64,000 nucleotides of DNA from Prauserella endophytica (lineage in GTDB: Bacteria; Actinomycetota; Actinomycetes; Mycobacteriales; Pseudonocardiaceae): assembly GCF_005146945.1 (NCBI RefSeq), contig NZ_SWMS01000020.1:1-64000 (forward strand). The letters run 5' to 3'. A program made the translations under genes and the position numbers. The notes under the pieces are model-generated. The model was not told the origin of the DNA. It did no database searches and saw nothing but the letters and a program-made list of their open reading frames with translations. This document shows, piece after piece, positions 17,466 through 25,994 of the stretch (positions within the stretch are counted from its first letter, which is position 1; every line of letters begins with the position of its first letter).

Positions 17466-18320
17466 ATGGGGCAGCTGGGCTTCGACTTCGGAGTGCAGCC
17501 GAAGCGTTTGACGAAGGTGACGCCCGCGCGGCTGTCGACGTTCGACGACTGCCCGCGTCGTTACCGGCTCACCTACCTCGACCGTCCCACCCCGCAGCGC
17601 ACCGGCGCCTGGGCGCACAGCACGCTCGGCGCCGTCGTCCACAACGCCCTGCGTGCCCTCTTCGACCTGCCTGCCGACCGGCGCACGCCGGAGCGGGCCG
17701 CCGCGCTCGTCACCGAGCAGTGGAACGACGCCGGCTTCCTCGACGCCGCGCAGGCGCAGCAGTACCGCGAGCGGGCCAGGCAGTGGGTCGCCGAGTACGT
17801 CGAGCACAACGACGTCAGCGGCGACCCGGTGGGGCTCGAACGCTGGGTCTCCGCGCCCGTCAGCGCGGGTGACGGGCCGCCGTCGCTGATCGTCGAGGGC
17901 CGCGCCGACCGCATCGACGAGCGCGACGGCGAGCTCGTGATCATCGACTACAAGACCGGCAGGAATGCGCCCGACGAGTACGAGGCCCGCGGCTCCCAGG
18001 CGCTCGCCCTCTACGCCGTGGCCGCCGCCCGCACGCTGCGCAGGCCCTGCCACCGCGTCGAGCTGCACCACGTGCCCAGCGGCACCGTCGCGGCGGCCGA
18101 GCACACGCCCGAAAGCCTGCGCAGGCAGCTCACCCGCGCGGATGAGACGGCGGCGGAGCTGCAGACCGCAACGGATACCCTTGAGGCGGGCGGAGACGCC
18201 GACACGCTGTTCCCCGCGCGCACGTCACGGCGCTGTTCCTGGTGCGACTTCCGGCCGAGCTGCCCGGACGGGCAGCAGGCGGCGCCCGCCGCCCGTTCGT
18301 GGGACCTGCTCGCGCCCTGA
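17466..18320 (+). CDS. RecB-family PD-(D/E)XK nuclease with Cys cluster
   Basis: A 284-residue single-domain nuclease of the RecB/Cas4 group. Nuclease motifs are GRADRIDERDG with the metal-binding Asp, then LVIIDYKTGRN (the D...ExK-like catalytic site). A four-Cys set flanks the core: DDCPRR near residue 24, and CSWCDFRPSC near the end. This is the arrangement that binds a 4Fe-4S cluster in AddB and Cas4 proteins. No helicase domain is attached. It probably acts on single-strand ends in repair. The start at ATG 17466 leaves a 21-codon upstream open stretch unused. No CRISPR genes are nearby, so a Cas4 role is unlikely. Confidence 0.85.
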   Translation: MGQLGFDFGVQPKRLTKVTPARLSTFDDCPRRYRLTYLDRPTPQRTGAWAHSTLGAVVHNALRALFDLPADRRTPERAAALVTEQWNDAGFLDAAQAQQYRERARQWVAEYVEHNDVSGDPVGLERWVSAPVSAGDGPPSLIVEGRADRIDERDGELVIIDYKTGRNAPDEYEARGSQALALYAVAAARTLRRPCHRVELHHVPSGTVAAAEHTPESLRRQLTRADETAAELQTATDTLEAGGDADTLFPARTSRRCSWCDFRPSCPDGQQAAPAARSWDLLAP

Positions 18321-18346
18321 GCGCGGAAGACACACGTGGAGTGAGA

Positions 18347-18697
18347 TTGCACGGGCCGAACACGACAGAGCTCGAGACGGTCGAGTTGGCCACGCCCGGC
18401 ACCGGGGGGCAGCCGCCTTCTCGCCGCACGGGCCGGTGGTGGCGCGGCCTCACCGGCTCCCTCGCGGCCGGGCTGGTGGTGCTCGCCCTTTTCGTGCTCG
18501 GCGTGCAGGTCGTGAGCTGGCTGGGCGACGCCGAGGGGCCCGGACTCGTCTCCGTGCTCGGCCACCTCGCCGGCGCGGCGCTCGCCGTCATCGCTCAGCT
18601 CGTGGTGGACCGCCGTCGCGGGCGCCTCGCGGGCGTTGCCGCGCTGTGTGTGCTCGCGATCGCGGGCGGCGTGCTGTGGCTCTACTGGTGGGCCTGA
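18347..18697 (+). CDS. Small two- or three-helix membrane protein, unknown function
   Basis: A 116-residue protein: a polar N-terminus of about 35 residues with a basic patch (SRRTGRWWRG), then three hydrophobic helices separated by short loops, one loop rich in Arg (DRRRGRLAG). TTG 18347 is chosen because GGAG lies 5 bases upstream; GTG 18341 in the same frame is the alternative. It follows the nuclease gene by 26 bases. I do not recognise a family. It ends just before a convergent hydrolase gene, with only one base between the stops. Confidence 0.6.
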   Translation: MHGPNTTELETVELATPGTGGQPPSRRTGRWWRGLTGSLAAGLVVLALFVLGVQVVSWLGDAEGPGLVSVLGHLAGAALAVIAQLVVDRRRGRLAGVAALCVLAIAGGVLWLYWWA

Positions 18698-18698
18698 C

Positions 18699-19577
18699 TC
18701 ACCGGAGCCAGGATCGCCACTCCGGCACCAGGATCTCCAGCAACCCCGGCGGGTTCTCGGTGTTCGGCGAGTGCGCGGCGCGCTCGACCACCGCGAACGG
18801 CACCTCCAGCCGCCGAGCCATGTCCTTCTGCTGCTCCACGCTCCACGCGTCGTCGTGCTCACCGGCCACCACCAGGCCCGGAGCACCGCGGTCCCGCAGC
18901 GCCGCGGCGAGCTCCTCCACCCGGTCCGGCTCCGACCGCAGGCCCGCCGCCATGCCGAGCAGACCCGCCGTGCTCGACGAGACGAACCGCGTCCGCAGGA
19001 ACGCCCTCAGCTCCTCGGCCATGGCGAGCCAGGCCGGCGCCCGCGCGCTCACCTGCTCGCGGACCGCGTAGGCGGCCTCGACGCCGTGGCCTCGCAGAAG
19101 TGGCTCGCCCACGTCCAGTGCGCTGAGCCGCGCGCCGGGCGGCAACCGGTCCGGACCGCTGCCCAGCAGCGTCAGCCCGGCGACCGGCGCACCGCACAGC
19201 ACCGCACCACGGGCAACCAGGCCGCCGTAGGAGTGCCCGAGCAGCAGCACAGGGAGGCCGTCGCCGCTGAGCCCCGTGATCAGCTCGGCCACCGCCTCGC
19301 CCAGCGCCAGCGGGAGGTAGCACGACTCGTCGTCCGGGCCAGGCGACTCGTACTGGCCCGGCAGGTCGATCGCGACGGGATGGAGACCGCCCTCGGCGAT
19401 GCCGTCGAGGAGCGGCGCGAAGTCCTCCTTCGAACCCGTGTAGCCCGGCAGCAGCAGCACGGTGGCCAGCGGTTCGGCGGGACGCGGCCCGGACAGCGCC
19501 GCCACGGGTCCGTACCGGCCCGCCAGCGATGTCCGGCTAGCGCCGTGCGGCGACAGCTGTGAGAAGGCGGCCGTCAT
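18699..19577 (-). CDS. Alpha/beta hydrolase
   Basis: A 292-residue alpha/beta hydrolase. The fold is seen as ATVLLLPGYTGSKEDFAPLL (oxyanion region), the nucleophile elbow LLLGHSYGG (Ser of GHSYGG), VVAGEHDDAWS with the acid, and RAAHSPNTENP with the catalytic His. The start ATG 19577 overlaps the expected TGA of the upstream beta-propeller gene (ATGA). In this sequence that TGA is out of frame because of an extra base (see 19646-19651), so the raw reading frame fuses both proteins. The substrate is unknown; esterase or lipase-like action is likely. Confidence 0.85.
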   Translation of the reverse strand: MTAAFSQLSPHGASRTSLAGRYGPVAALSGPRPAEPLATVLLLPGYTGSKEDFAPLLDGIAEGGLHPVAIDLPGQYESPGPDDESCYLPLALGEAVAELITGLSGDGLPVLLLGHSYGGLVARGAVLCGAPVAGLTLLGSGPDRLPPGARLSALDVGEPLLRGHGVEAAYAVREQVSARAPAWLAMAEELRAFLRTRFVSSSTAGLLGMAAGLRSEPDRVEELAAALRDRGAPGLVVAGEHDDAWSVEQQKDMARRLEVPFAVVERAAHSPNTENPPGLLEILVPEWRSWLR

Positions 19578-20957
19578 CGCAGCGCCACCACGGTGCCGCC
19601 ACGCTGCTCCAGCAACACCGGGCCCGCCGATGCGAGCTGCACCTGCCCCCCGGTAGCCGTGCCGGTCGACGCCCACCGTGCGCACGGTGGCGCCGGTGCC
19701 CTCGTCGACGACCGCGAGCCCGCCCTCGATCGGCACCACGTACTGGCCCGCGAACATGCCGCCGGGACCGTGCGTGCCGTCGAGGGTCCACCGCGGCGTG
19801 AGGTCCTTGCGCGAGAGGGCCACGGTGCTCGAACCCGTGAACCAGTAGATGTTGTCGGTGCCCTTGGCGGTCGGCGTCACCCCGCCCTCCGGCGCGTGCC
19901 GCAGATCGGCGGCGGGGACGTCGAGCGGGTACGCCGCCAGTTGCTCGCCCTTGGACCCGTAGAGCACCAGCTGACGGCGTTGGGGGAGCGCGATCGCGAT
20001 GGTGTCGCCGGACATCGCCACCAGCCACGCGGAGGAGTCGGACAACACCGTGCTGAACACCTCCTCGGGCTCGTCGGCCTCCTCGCCGGCGGCCTTGAGC
20101 ACGGTGAGGCGCGCGCCCTGTTCGCCTGGGCAGTCCTCGATCACGCCGACCTCGCCCGCGTTCGCCGCGACCGTGCCGTACGTGCAGCCCTCCCTTGGCT
20201 GCTTGCCGGGGTTGACCTTCGGGAACACCTCGCCGTACTCCAGGCTCTTCACCAGGTCGTTTCGCCACGTGTTGAGCAGGCGCTCGCCCGTGGTCGTGAC
20301 GTGCCCGCCGTCGCTGACGAGCCGGGTGTTCAGCTCGGCGTCGCCGTTGCGCTGTGCGGTGCGCCTGCCGGTGGCGGGGTCGAGCTGCGTGACCTCGCTG
20401 CAGCCGGTGTCCTTGTGATAGACGGCGAGCGCCCTCGACCAGGCGCCCGCGACCGTGCACAACTCCAGGTCGCGCGCATACCGCCAGCGCACCTCACCGG
20501 TCAGCGGGTCGCGGCCGGCGACCTCGCCTCCGGAGCCGGTGACCACCGACGAGCCTTCGCTGACGGGCACCGGCGTCGCCGGGCTCTCGGCCTGCCAGAT
20601 CTCCTGCAGGGACGCGGGCACCGAAGGGGGTGCGGGCGGCAGTGCCGCCGGCGGATCGGCCAGCTCGTGGCTGGTGGCCCGCTGATCGCTGAACGCCCAG
20701 ACGAGAACACCGGCGACCAGCACGACCACCGTGATCAGCGCCGCGGCCACCCGGTCCCGCCTGCGGTTCCACGGCGACGGCCGGACATGGGGCAGCGCCG
20801 CGTGCCGGGACCTGCCCGGTGCGGCGTCCGCCTCGTCGGCGCGGTGCTCGGTGGCCGGTGTGAGCACGTCCTCCGTGCCGGGCGGGAGCACGGGGGGATC
20901 CGCGTCGTGCCGTTCGCGGTCGTCGTGCCTGCGATGCCGCCCGGAGGAGGTGTTCAC
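19574..20957 (-). CDS. Membrane-anchored PQQ/WD-like beta-propeller protein, 3' end frameshifted (Rv3212-like)
   Basis: About 460 residues: a charged cytoplasmic head, one membrane helix (VAAALITVVVLVAGVLVWAF), then an extracellular propeller with repeated strands such as GEVAGRDPLTGEVRWRY, TQLDPATGRR and NIYWFTGSSTVALS. Four Cys are scattered in the outer domain. After GVDRHGYRG the frame breaks at a six-C run (19646-19651). Removing one base gives a natural ending (QVQLASAGPVLLEQRGG...) and a TGA that overlaps the hydrolase ATG. As it stands, translation continues through an Ala/Gly-rich junk linker into the hydrolase. The position after the DEAD-box helicase matches Rv3212 of M. tuberculosis. 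Function is unknown; the fold suggests a sensor or scaffold. Confidence 0.75.
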
Positions 20958-20962
20958 GTGCC

Positions 20963-22546
20963 TTAGTCTGCCCCCGCCGACGTCTCGGCCGCGTTGGGCA
21001 CCCCGGCCCTGCGCCTGCGGCGGCGGCGCGCGGGACGCTCGGCCCCCTCGCCGGTGGCCGCGTCGGCCTTCTCGTTGCTCGAGGGCGACTCGCCCGCCGG
21101 CTTCGAACCGCCGCCGCGCGTGCGGCGCCGGCTGCGGGAGCGGCCGTTCTCGGTCCCCGCGGCCGCCTCGCCGGACTCGGCGGACTCGCCCTCGGACTTC
21201 GCCTCGCCCGCGACGTCCCTGCCGCCCCGCGTGCGACGGCGCGACCTGCTGGACCGCCGGGAGGAGGCGGTGCCGGAGGAACGTCCCCTGCGCTTGCCGC
21301 CGAAGTCCTCCTCTTCCTCGGCTGCGAGACCCGCGCGGGTGCGCTTGGCCAGCGGGAGCCGACCGGTCGCGTCCTCGGGGATCTCGAGGTCGGTGAACAG
21401 GTGCTCGGAAGTGGAGTAGGTCTCCACCGGCTCCGGCATGTCGAGGTTCAGCTCGTCGGAGATCAGCTTCCAGCGCGGGATCTCGTCCCAGTCCACCAGC
21501 GTGATCGCGACGCCCGTCTTGCCCGCCCGGCCGGTGCGGCCGATGCGGTGGACGTAGGTCTTCTCGTCCTCCGGCGTCTGGTAGTTGATCACGTGGGTGA
21601 CGTCGTCGACGTCGATGCCCCTGGCCGCGACGTCGGTGGCCACCAGCACGTCCACCTTGCCGGAGCGGAAGGCGCGCAGCGCCTGCTCCCTGGCGCCCTG
21701 GCCAAGGTCACCGTGCACGGCCGCGGCGGCGAAGCCCCGCTCGGCCAGGTCGTCGGCCACCTTCTGCGCGGTGCGCTTGGTGCGCGCGAAGATCATCGTC
21801 AGGCCGCGGTCCTTCGCCTGGAGCACCTTGGCGATGAGCTCGATCTTGTCGAGCGAGTGGGCCCGGTAGGCGAACTGCGTGGTGCGCTCGTGCACGGCGC
21901 CCGCGTCGTTCTCCTCTGCCCGGATGTGAGTCGGCTGGTTGAGGAACGTCCTGGCCAGCGTGATGATCGGGCCGGGCATGGTGGCCGAGAAGAGCATCGT
22001 CTGCCGCTTCTCCGGCACCATCCGCAGGATCCGCTCGATGTCGGGCAGGAAGCCGAGGTCGAGCATCTCGTCGGCCTCGTCCAGCACGAGCGCGCGGACC
22101 TTGCCGAGCACGAGGTGCCGCTGCTCGGCGAGGTCGAGGAGGCGGCCGGGGGTGCCGACGACCACGTCGACGCCCTTGCGCAGTGTCGCGATCTGCGGCT
22201 CGTACGGACGGCCACCGTAGATGGACGCGATGCGGATGCCGAGGTTCTTGCCCGCGTCGGTCAGGTCGTGGGTGACCTGCAGGCACAGCTCGCGGGTGGG
22301 GACCACGACGAGCGCCTGCGGCGTGCCGTCACCGGGCAGCTCGAGCCGCTGGAGCAGCGGGACGCCGAAGCCGAGGGTCTTGCCCATGCCGGTACGGGCC
22401 TGGCCGATGAGGTCGTCGCCCGCGAGGGCGAGCGGGAGGGTCAGCGCCTGGATGGCGAAGGTCCGCTCGATTCCGGCCGACTGGAGCGCCGAGACGATCT
22501 CCGGGCGGACGCCGAACTCGGCGAAGGTCGGGGACTCCGGCTTCAC
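20963..22546 (-). CDS. DEAD-box ATP-dependent RNA helicase (RhlE-type)
   Basis: A 527-residue helicase from the first canonical start. Motifs in order: the Q motif around FAIQALTLP, motif I ARTGMGKT, PTRELCLQV, TPGRLLD, DEAD in VLDEADEMLD, FSATMPG, VATDVAARGIDV and HRIGRTGRAG. The C-terminal ~130 residues are disordered, with two near-identical basic SRSRRRTRGG boxes separated by Glu/Ser-rich stretches, likely RNA contacts. The GTG at 22546 has no ribosome-binding site. The same frame is open and codon-biased for 35 codons farther upstream, so the true start probably lies near 22651. The order propeller-helicase-ferritin-like matches Rv3212-Rv3211-Rv3210c. It likely acts in ribosome assembly or RNA turnover. 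Confidence 0.93.
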   Translation of the reverse strand: MKPESPTFAEFGVRPEIVSALQSAGIERTFAIQALTLPLALAGDDLIGQARTGMGKTLGFGVPLLQRLELPGDGTPQALVVVPTRELCLQVTHDLTDAGKNLGIRIASIYGGRPYEPQIATLRKGVDVVVGTPGRLLDLAEQRHLVLGKVRALVLDEADEMLDLGFLPDIERILRMVPEKRQTMLFSATMPGPIITLARTFLNQPTHIRAEENDAGAVHERTTQFAYRAHSLDKIELIAKVLQAKDRGLTMIFARTKRTAQKVADDLAERGFAAAAVHGDLGQGAREQALRAFRSGKVDVLVATDVAARGIDVDDVTHVINYQTPEDEKTYVHRIGRTGRAGKTGVAITLVDWDEIPRWKLISDELNLDMPEPVETYSTSEHLFTDLEIPEDATGRLPLAKRTRAGLAAEEEEDFGGKRRGRSSGTASSRRSSRSRRRTRGGRDVAGEAKSEGESAESGEAAAGTENGRSRSRRRTRGGGSKPAGESPSSNEKADAATGEGAERPARRRRRRRAGVPNAAETSAGAD

Positions 22547-22952
22547 CGGGGCATCGGCCTGCAGCGGGTGCGACGTGTCGGTCGCGGGCAGGCCGCTCTC
22601 ACTGTGTTCGAGCTGGACGGGGTCTGTACTTGGACTGGTGTTCTGGTCGATTGTCGATCGCCTCTCTCATACCAGCGCGCACGGCCAGGCATTACGCGGC
22701 ACTCGACCACGCGGATTGCGGTCCGCTTCGCGGTTGGTCACGCGAAACGCGTCCTGCGTGGGAACACCGCTCGAGGCGTGCACGCACACTGTGTATTCAC
22801 CGACGTGCGGCGGCACACGATGAAGTGACAACTTCACTATCAGTCCGAAGTGTACCTTGTCTACCTGCTCAGTCGGTGACCGTGCTCGCAATGTGTCACG
22901 TGTTGTTGGTCTCCCCGGTTACGGGGACGAGTTTCCCCACTACGGTGACACT
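22547..22952. other. 406-base divergent region: helicase N-terminal extension and promoters
   Basis: Bases 22547-22651 on the minus strand continue the helicase frame without a stop. An ATC codon at 22651 has GAGAGG nine bases upstream. An ATG at 22670 opens a different frame (23 codons). The rest is somewhat A/T-richer than its surroundings, as promoters are here. On the minus strand, TAGACA and TAGTGA 18 bases apart near 22830-22859 are a weak candidate promoter. Nothing else with coding character is visible. Confidence 0.45.
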
Positions 22953-23609
22953 GTGAGTGAGGCGAAGGCACAGATCGCCCCAGGGGTCGCCGACCTGCTG
23001 GGGGTGCTCGCGTACAGCGAGCTGTCCGCGTTCGACCGGCTGGCCGAGGACGCGAGGACGGCCCCCACGCTGGCCGGGCGCGCCGCGCTGGCGTCGATGG
23101 CCGCTGCCGAGATCGGCCACTACGAGATGCTCGAACGGCACCTCAGCGACCACGGCGTGGACATCGAGGACGCGATGAAGCCCTTCATGCGGCACATCGA
23201 CGCCTTCCAGAACTCCACGTCGCCGAGGTCGTGGCTGGAGTCGCTGGTCAAGGCGTACGTCGTCGACAACCTCGCCGCCGACCTCTACCGCGAGCTCTCC
23301 CAGGTGCTTGACGAGGAGACCCGCAAGCTCGTGCTGACGGTGCTGGCCGACACGGGCCACTCCGCGTTCGCCGAGCGCGAAGTCGCCGCGGGCATCATGG
23401 CCGACGCCAAGCAGCGCGACCGGCTCGCGCTGTGGGGCCGCAGGTTGCTGGGCGAGGCGTTGACGCAGGCCCAGTACATCGTGGCCGAGCGCGACGGGCT
23501 CGCCGAGCTCATCGTCGCGGGCTCCGGCGATCTCTCCGGCATCGCGGCGCTGTTCCGGCGGCTGCAGCAGGGCCACACCAAGCGGATGCAGGTGCTCGGT
23601 CTCGGCTAG
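22953..23609 (+). CDS. Ferritin-like fold protein (Rv3210c-like)
   Basis: A 218-residue helical protein of the ferritin-like/tRNA-hydroxylase-like group. The helices carry [31 protein letters not shown] (an ExxH-type metal pair) and [17 protein letters not shown]. Such placements could bind a di-iron centre, but not every canonical ligand is obvious. Reading from GTG 22953 gives the usual N-terminus; the frame is open 32 codons farther up without a ribosome-binding site. It is divergent from the RNA helicase and precedes the DUF3107 gene, as Rv3210c does near Rv3211. Catalytic activity is not shown for this subgroup. Confidence 0.8.
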   Translation: MSEAKAQIAPGVADLLGVLAYSELSAFDRLAEDARTAPTLAGRAALASMAAAEIGHYEMLERHLSDHGVDIEDAMKPFMRHIDAFQNSTSPRSWLESLVKAYVVDNLAADLYRELSQVLDEETRKLVLTVLADTGHSAFAEREVAAGIMADAKQRDRLALWGRRLLGEALTQAQYIVAERDGLAELIVAGSGDLSGIAALFRRLQQGHTKRMQVLGLG

Positions 23610-23654
23610 CCTTGACGGTGAACGAACCGGCATGAACCCAGGCGGAGGTTGCAC

Positions 23655-23894
23655 GTGGAGGTCAAGATCGGCATCAAGGACACCCCACGGGAGCTCGTGG
23701 TGTCCAGCGGCCAGTCGGCCGAAGAGGTCGAGAAGCTGGTTGCCGACGCGCTGGGTGCCGACAGTGCCGCTAACGGTCTGTTCCGCCTGACGGACGACAA
23801 GGGCCGCAAGTACCTGGTTCCGTCGGACCGGATCGCCTATGTCGAGATCGCGCCGTCGGACGTCCGCAAGGTCGGCTTCGCCGTCGGCTCCTGA
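23655..23894 (+). CDS. DUF3107 family protein (TB9.4/Rv3208A-like)
   Basis: A 79-residue protein beginning MEVKIGIKDTPRELVV, with a compact mixed alpha/beta sequence ending RKVGFAVGS. It belongs to the small actinobacterial DUF3107 family, represented by the M. tuberculosis antigen TB9.4. The GTG at 23655 is chosen over the TTG at 23649 because GGAGG at 23643-23647 is correctly spaced only for the GTG. Its function is unknown. In mycobacteria it neighbours the TetR gene Rv3208; here that TetR homologue lies 3 kb away, beyond an inserted group of genes. A strong terminator hairpin follows. Confidence 0.88.
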   Translation: MEVKIGIKDTPRELVVSSGQSAEEVEKLVADALGADSAANGLFRLTDDKGRKYLVPSDRIAYVEIAPSDVRKVGFAVGS

Positions 23895-23900
23895 CGCACT

Positions 23901-23951
23901 CGCGGGCCGGGGCCGTGCACGAGCCGCACGGCCCCGGCCCGCGTCGTTTTT
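23901..23951 (+). terminator. Rho-independent terminator after DUF3107
   Basis: Bases 23901-23918 and 23926-23943 form a perfect 18-bp G/C-rich stem (CGCGGGCCGGGGCCGTGC) with a 7-base loop. TCG and five T's (23947-23951) follow. The T-run overlaps the stop codon of the convergent DUF4873 gene. It is one of only two stems in the window with a proper T-run. Confidence 0.9.
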
Positions 23952-24274
23952 CAGCCGTTGATCGCCTCGAGCGTGGTGGGCACCGTGAACGGGGGCGTGC
24001 TGGTGCCCATGATCCGGTAGCGGCCCCACGGGTCGGGGTCGGAGATCTCGCCCTGCGCCGTGCCTTCCGGGGTGCGGATCTCCACCTTCTTCTTCTTGCC
24101 GCCCGCGAGCGCGGAGAGCTGCTCGTTCACCTTCACGCGGCCGTACCAGTGGTAGTAGCCGTCGATCGGCTGGAAGTGGCCGCGCAGCTCCACCTCGATG
24201 TCGAGCTCGGCCTCCTCGACCAGCAGCTTCGCGGGTCCGGTGTAACCGTCCTCTTCGTGGTGGTGTTCGCTCAC
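23951..24274 (-). CDS. DUF4873 family protein
   Basis: A 107-residue beta-rich protein: HHHEEDGYTGPAKLLV, then VELRGHFQPIDGYYHWYGRV, a Lys-rich loop (GGKKKKVEIRTPEG) and DPWGRYRIMGTSTPPF. It matches the DUF4873 domain, which is also found attached to flavin monooxygenases. The GTG at 24274 overlaps the stop of the TetR gene (GTGA), so it is the second gene of that unit. Function is unknown; the link to a divergent diiron oxygenase suggests a role in the same oxidative pathway. Confidence 0.78.
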   Translation of the reverse strand: MSEHHHEEDGYTGPAKLLVEEAELDIEVELRGHFQPIDGYYHWYGRVKVNEQLSALAGGKKKKVEIRTPEGTAQGEISDPDPWGRYRIMGTSTPPFTVPTTLEAING

Positions 24275-25032
24275 GATCCCTCTCCCGTCTTCTCGGTGCG
24301 CACGTGCGCCAGCTTCACGACCTTGTTCGCCTCGAGCGGCTGGTCGGGGTCGATCGTCACGCCGTGCTGGCGGGACAGGCCGTCGATGGCCGCCCAGATG
24401 ATCTGCGTCAGGTACTCCACGACGCTGTCGCGGCTCATGGTCCGCTTGTCCAGCCACCACTCTCCGGTGTTCTGCACCATGCCGACGATGCCGTAGGCCC
24501 ACGGCTCCGCGGCGCCGGAATCCATGTTGAACATCCGCATGTAGTCGCCGAGCAGGGCCGTCAGCGCCGTCGCGATCACTTCCTTGTCCTCGGCGACCAC
24601 GTCGGCGTCCACGGGCTTGTCGGCGAACGAGTTGCGGGCGAGCAGGCGGTAGAGGTTCGGGTGCTCCTCGATCACCGTGAAGAACGCGTTGAGCGCCATG
24701 CGGATGCGGGGCACCGGCGCGAGCTCGGCGTTGATCGCCGGCATCAGTCGCTCGAACAGCAGCTCGGTGCCGCGCTGACCCAGCGCGACGTAGAGGTCGG
24801 CCTTGTCCTCGAAGTGCCGGTAGAGCACGGGCTTGGTGACGCCGGCGGCCGCGGCGACGTCCTCCATGCCGAGCTCGGGGCCGTGTTCGTCGAGCGCCTT
24901 GAGCGCGGCCTCGACGAACTCGGCGCGCCGGGCGATGCGGTGTTTGCGCCACCGGTCACGGCGGGCGTCTCCCGGGCTGCTCGGGGCCTTCTGCTTGCTG
25001 TCGCGCTTGACACGGTCGGCCATGCGGCTCAT
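24271..25032 (-). CDS. TetR-family transcriptional regulator
   Basis: A 253-residue repressor-type protein. A basic N-terminal tail precedes the TetR helix-turn-helix (GMEDVAAAAGVTKPVLYRHFEDKADLY, about 57-82), followed by an all-helical ligand domain. The alternative start at ATG 25023 would remove three residues. It is divergent from the diiron oxygenase gene. The 60-base gap holds the palindrome GTAACTGTTAC, a likely operator, so it probably controls both its own unit and the oxygenase/hydrolase unit. The ligand is unknown; acyl-CoA-type or steroid-type effectors are common in this group. Confidence 0.9.
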   Translation of the reverse strand: MSRMADRVKRDSKQKAPSSPGDARRDRWRKHRIARRAEFVEAALKALDEHGPELGMEDVAAAAGVTKPVLYRHFEDKADLYVALGQRGTELLFERLMPAINAELAPVPRIRMALNAFFTVIEEHPNLYRLLARNSFADKPVDADVVAEDKEVIATALTALLGDYMRMFNMDSGAAEPWAYGIVGMVQNTGEWWLDKRTMSRDSVVEYLTQIIWAAIDGLSRQHGVTIDPDQPLEANKVVKLAHVRTEKTGEGS

Positions 25033-25042
25033 GCTACCAAAA

Positions 25043-25053
25043 GTAACTGTTAC
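25043..25053. promoter_or_regulatory. Candidate TetR operator GTAACTGTTAC
   Basis: A perfect 5+1+5 palindrome midway between the divergent TetR and diiron oxygenase starts, followed by a further half-site GGTTAC at 25058-25063. The position suits autoregulation and control of both transcripts. Confidence 0.5.
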
Positions 25054-25088
25054 CCGAGGTTACATACAAGGGGAAGGTGGTGTCGGCG

Positions 25089-25994
25089 ATGACGCGGACC
25101 CTGGGCGACGCTGGCCGTGAGAAGACCGCCGAACGGCTGCTCAAGTCGTCGGCGAACAAGTTCTACGACCCCGAGGTCGACATCGACTGGGACGCGCCGC
25201 TGGTCGAGGGCAAGCGTTACATCCCGGAACACCGCTCGACCCTGTACGGCACCGAGCTGTGGGAGCAGCTGACACCGGAACAGCGCATCGAGCTGGGCAA
25301 GCACGAGATCGCCAGCGTGGCCACCAACGGCCTGTGGTTCGAGATCCTGCTGATGCAGATGCTGCTCAAGGAGGTCTACGACGCCGACCCGACGAGCAAC
25401 CACGCGCAGTACGCGCTCACCGAGGTCGCCGACGAGTGCAGGCACTCCACGATGTTCGCCCGCATGGCCGAGCGCATCGGCTGCCCGCCGTACGGCCCGG
25501 TGAAGTGGCGCCGCAGGCTGGGCAAGATCCTGCCCGTCATCGGCTACGGCCCCGCTCTCTACGGCTCGATCCTGGTCGCCGAGGAGATCCTCGATCGCCT
25601 GCAGCGCGAGCAGATGAACGACCCCGACATCCAGCCCCTCGTGCGCATGGTCAACCGCATCCACGTCCTCGAGGAGGCGCGGCACGTCACGTTCGCGCGC
25701 GAGGAGGTCACGCGCGGCATGGCCAAGCTCTCGAAGTCCGAGCTGGCCTACCAGCGGCTGCTGATCGCCCTGGTGTCCCACGAGATCACGCGCAGCCTCG
25801 TGAACCCCGCCGTCTACAAGGCCGTCGGCATCCGGCCCCGGGACGGCTACCACGCCGCGATGAACAACCCGCACTGGCAGCAGACGATCCACTACGCGGG
25901 CGAGCGGATCATGCCGTTCCTCGAGGAGGCCGGTCTCGTCGGCGCACCGGGGATGCGCTGGTGGCGCCGCTCGTTCCTGGTGAACGACCGGTGA
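25089..25994 (+). CDS. AurF-type non-haem diiron oxygenase
   Basis: A 301-residue helical protein of the AurF/p-aminobenzoate N-oxygenase-like family. Metal-ligand pairs are visible as EVADECRHS (ExxxxxH-type) and HVLEEARHVTFARE (EExxH), the pattern of ferritin-like diiron oxygenases. A first Glu lies in GLWFEILLMQMLLKEVY. The ATG at 25089 is chosen; GGGGAAGG lies 11 bases upstream, and GTG 25077/25080 are alternatives. It is the first gene of a unit with an alpha/beta hydrolase (four-base overlap) and faces a TetR gene. The substrate is unknown; oxidation of an amine or lipid is possible. Confidence 0.85.
   Translation: MTRTLGDAGREKTAERLLKSSANKFYDPEVDIDWDAPLVEGKRYIPEHRSTLYGTELWEQLTPEQRIELGKHEIASVATNGLWFEILLMQMLLKEVYDADPTSNHAQYALTEVADECRHSTMFARMAERIGCPPYGPVKWRRRLGKILPVIGYGPALYGSILVAEEILDRLQREQMNDPDIQPLVRMVNRIHVLEEARHVTFAREEVTRGMAKLSKSELAYQRLLIALVSHEITRSLVNPAVYKAVGIRPRDGYHAAMNNPHWQQTIHYAGERIMPFLEEAGLVGAPGMRWWRRSFLVNDR

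Noticed and set aside
17466-18320. Cas4 of a CRISPR system
   Set aside because: The Cys cluster and nuclease are Cas4-like, but no cas genes or repeat arrays are in the window; a general RecB-type nuclease is more likely.
22667-22891. A 74-codon minus-strand ORF upstream of the helicase
   Set aside because: No ribosome-binding site, atypical codon use and no recognisable sequence; it covers the likely promoter region.
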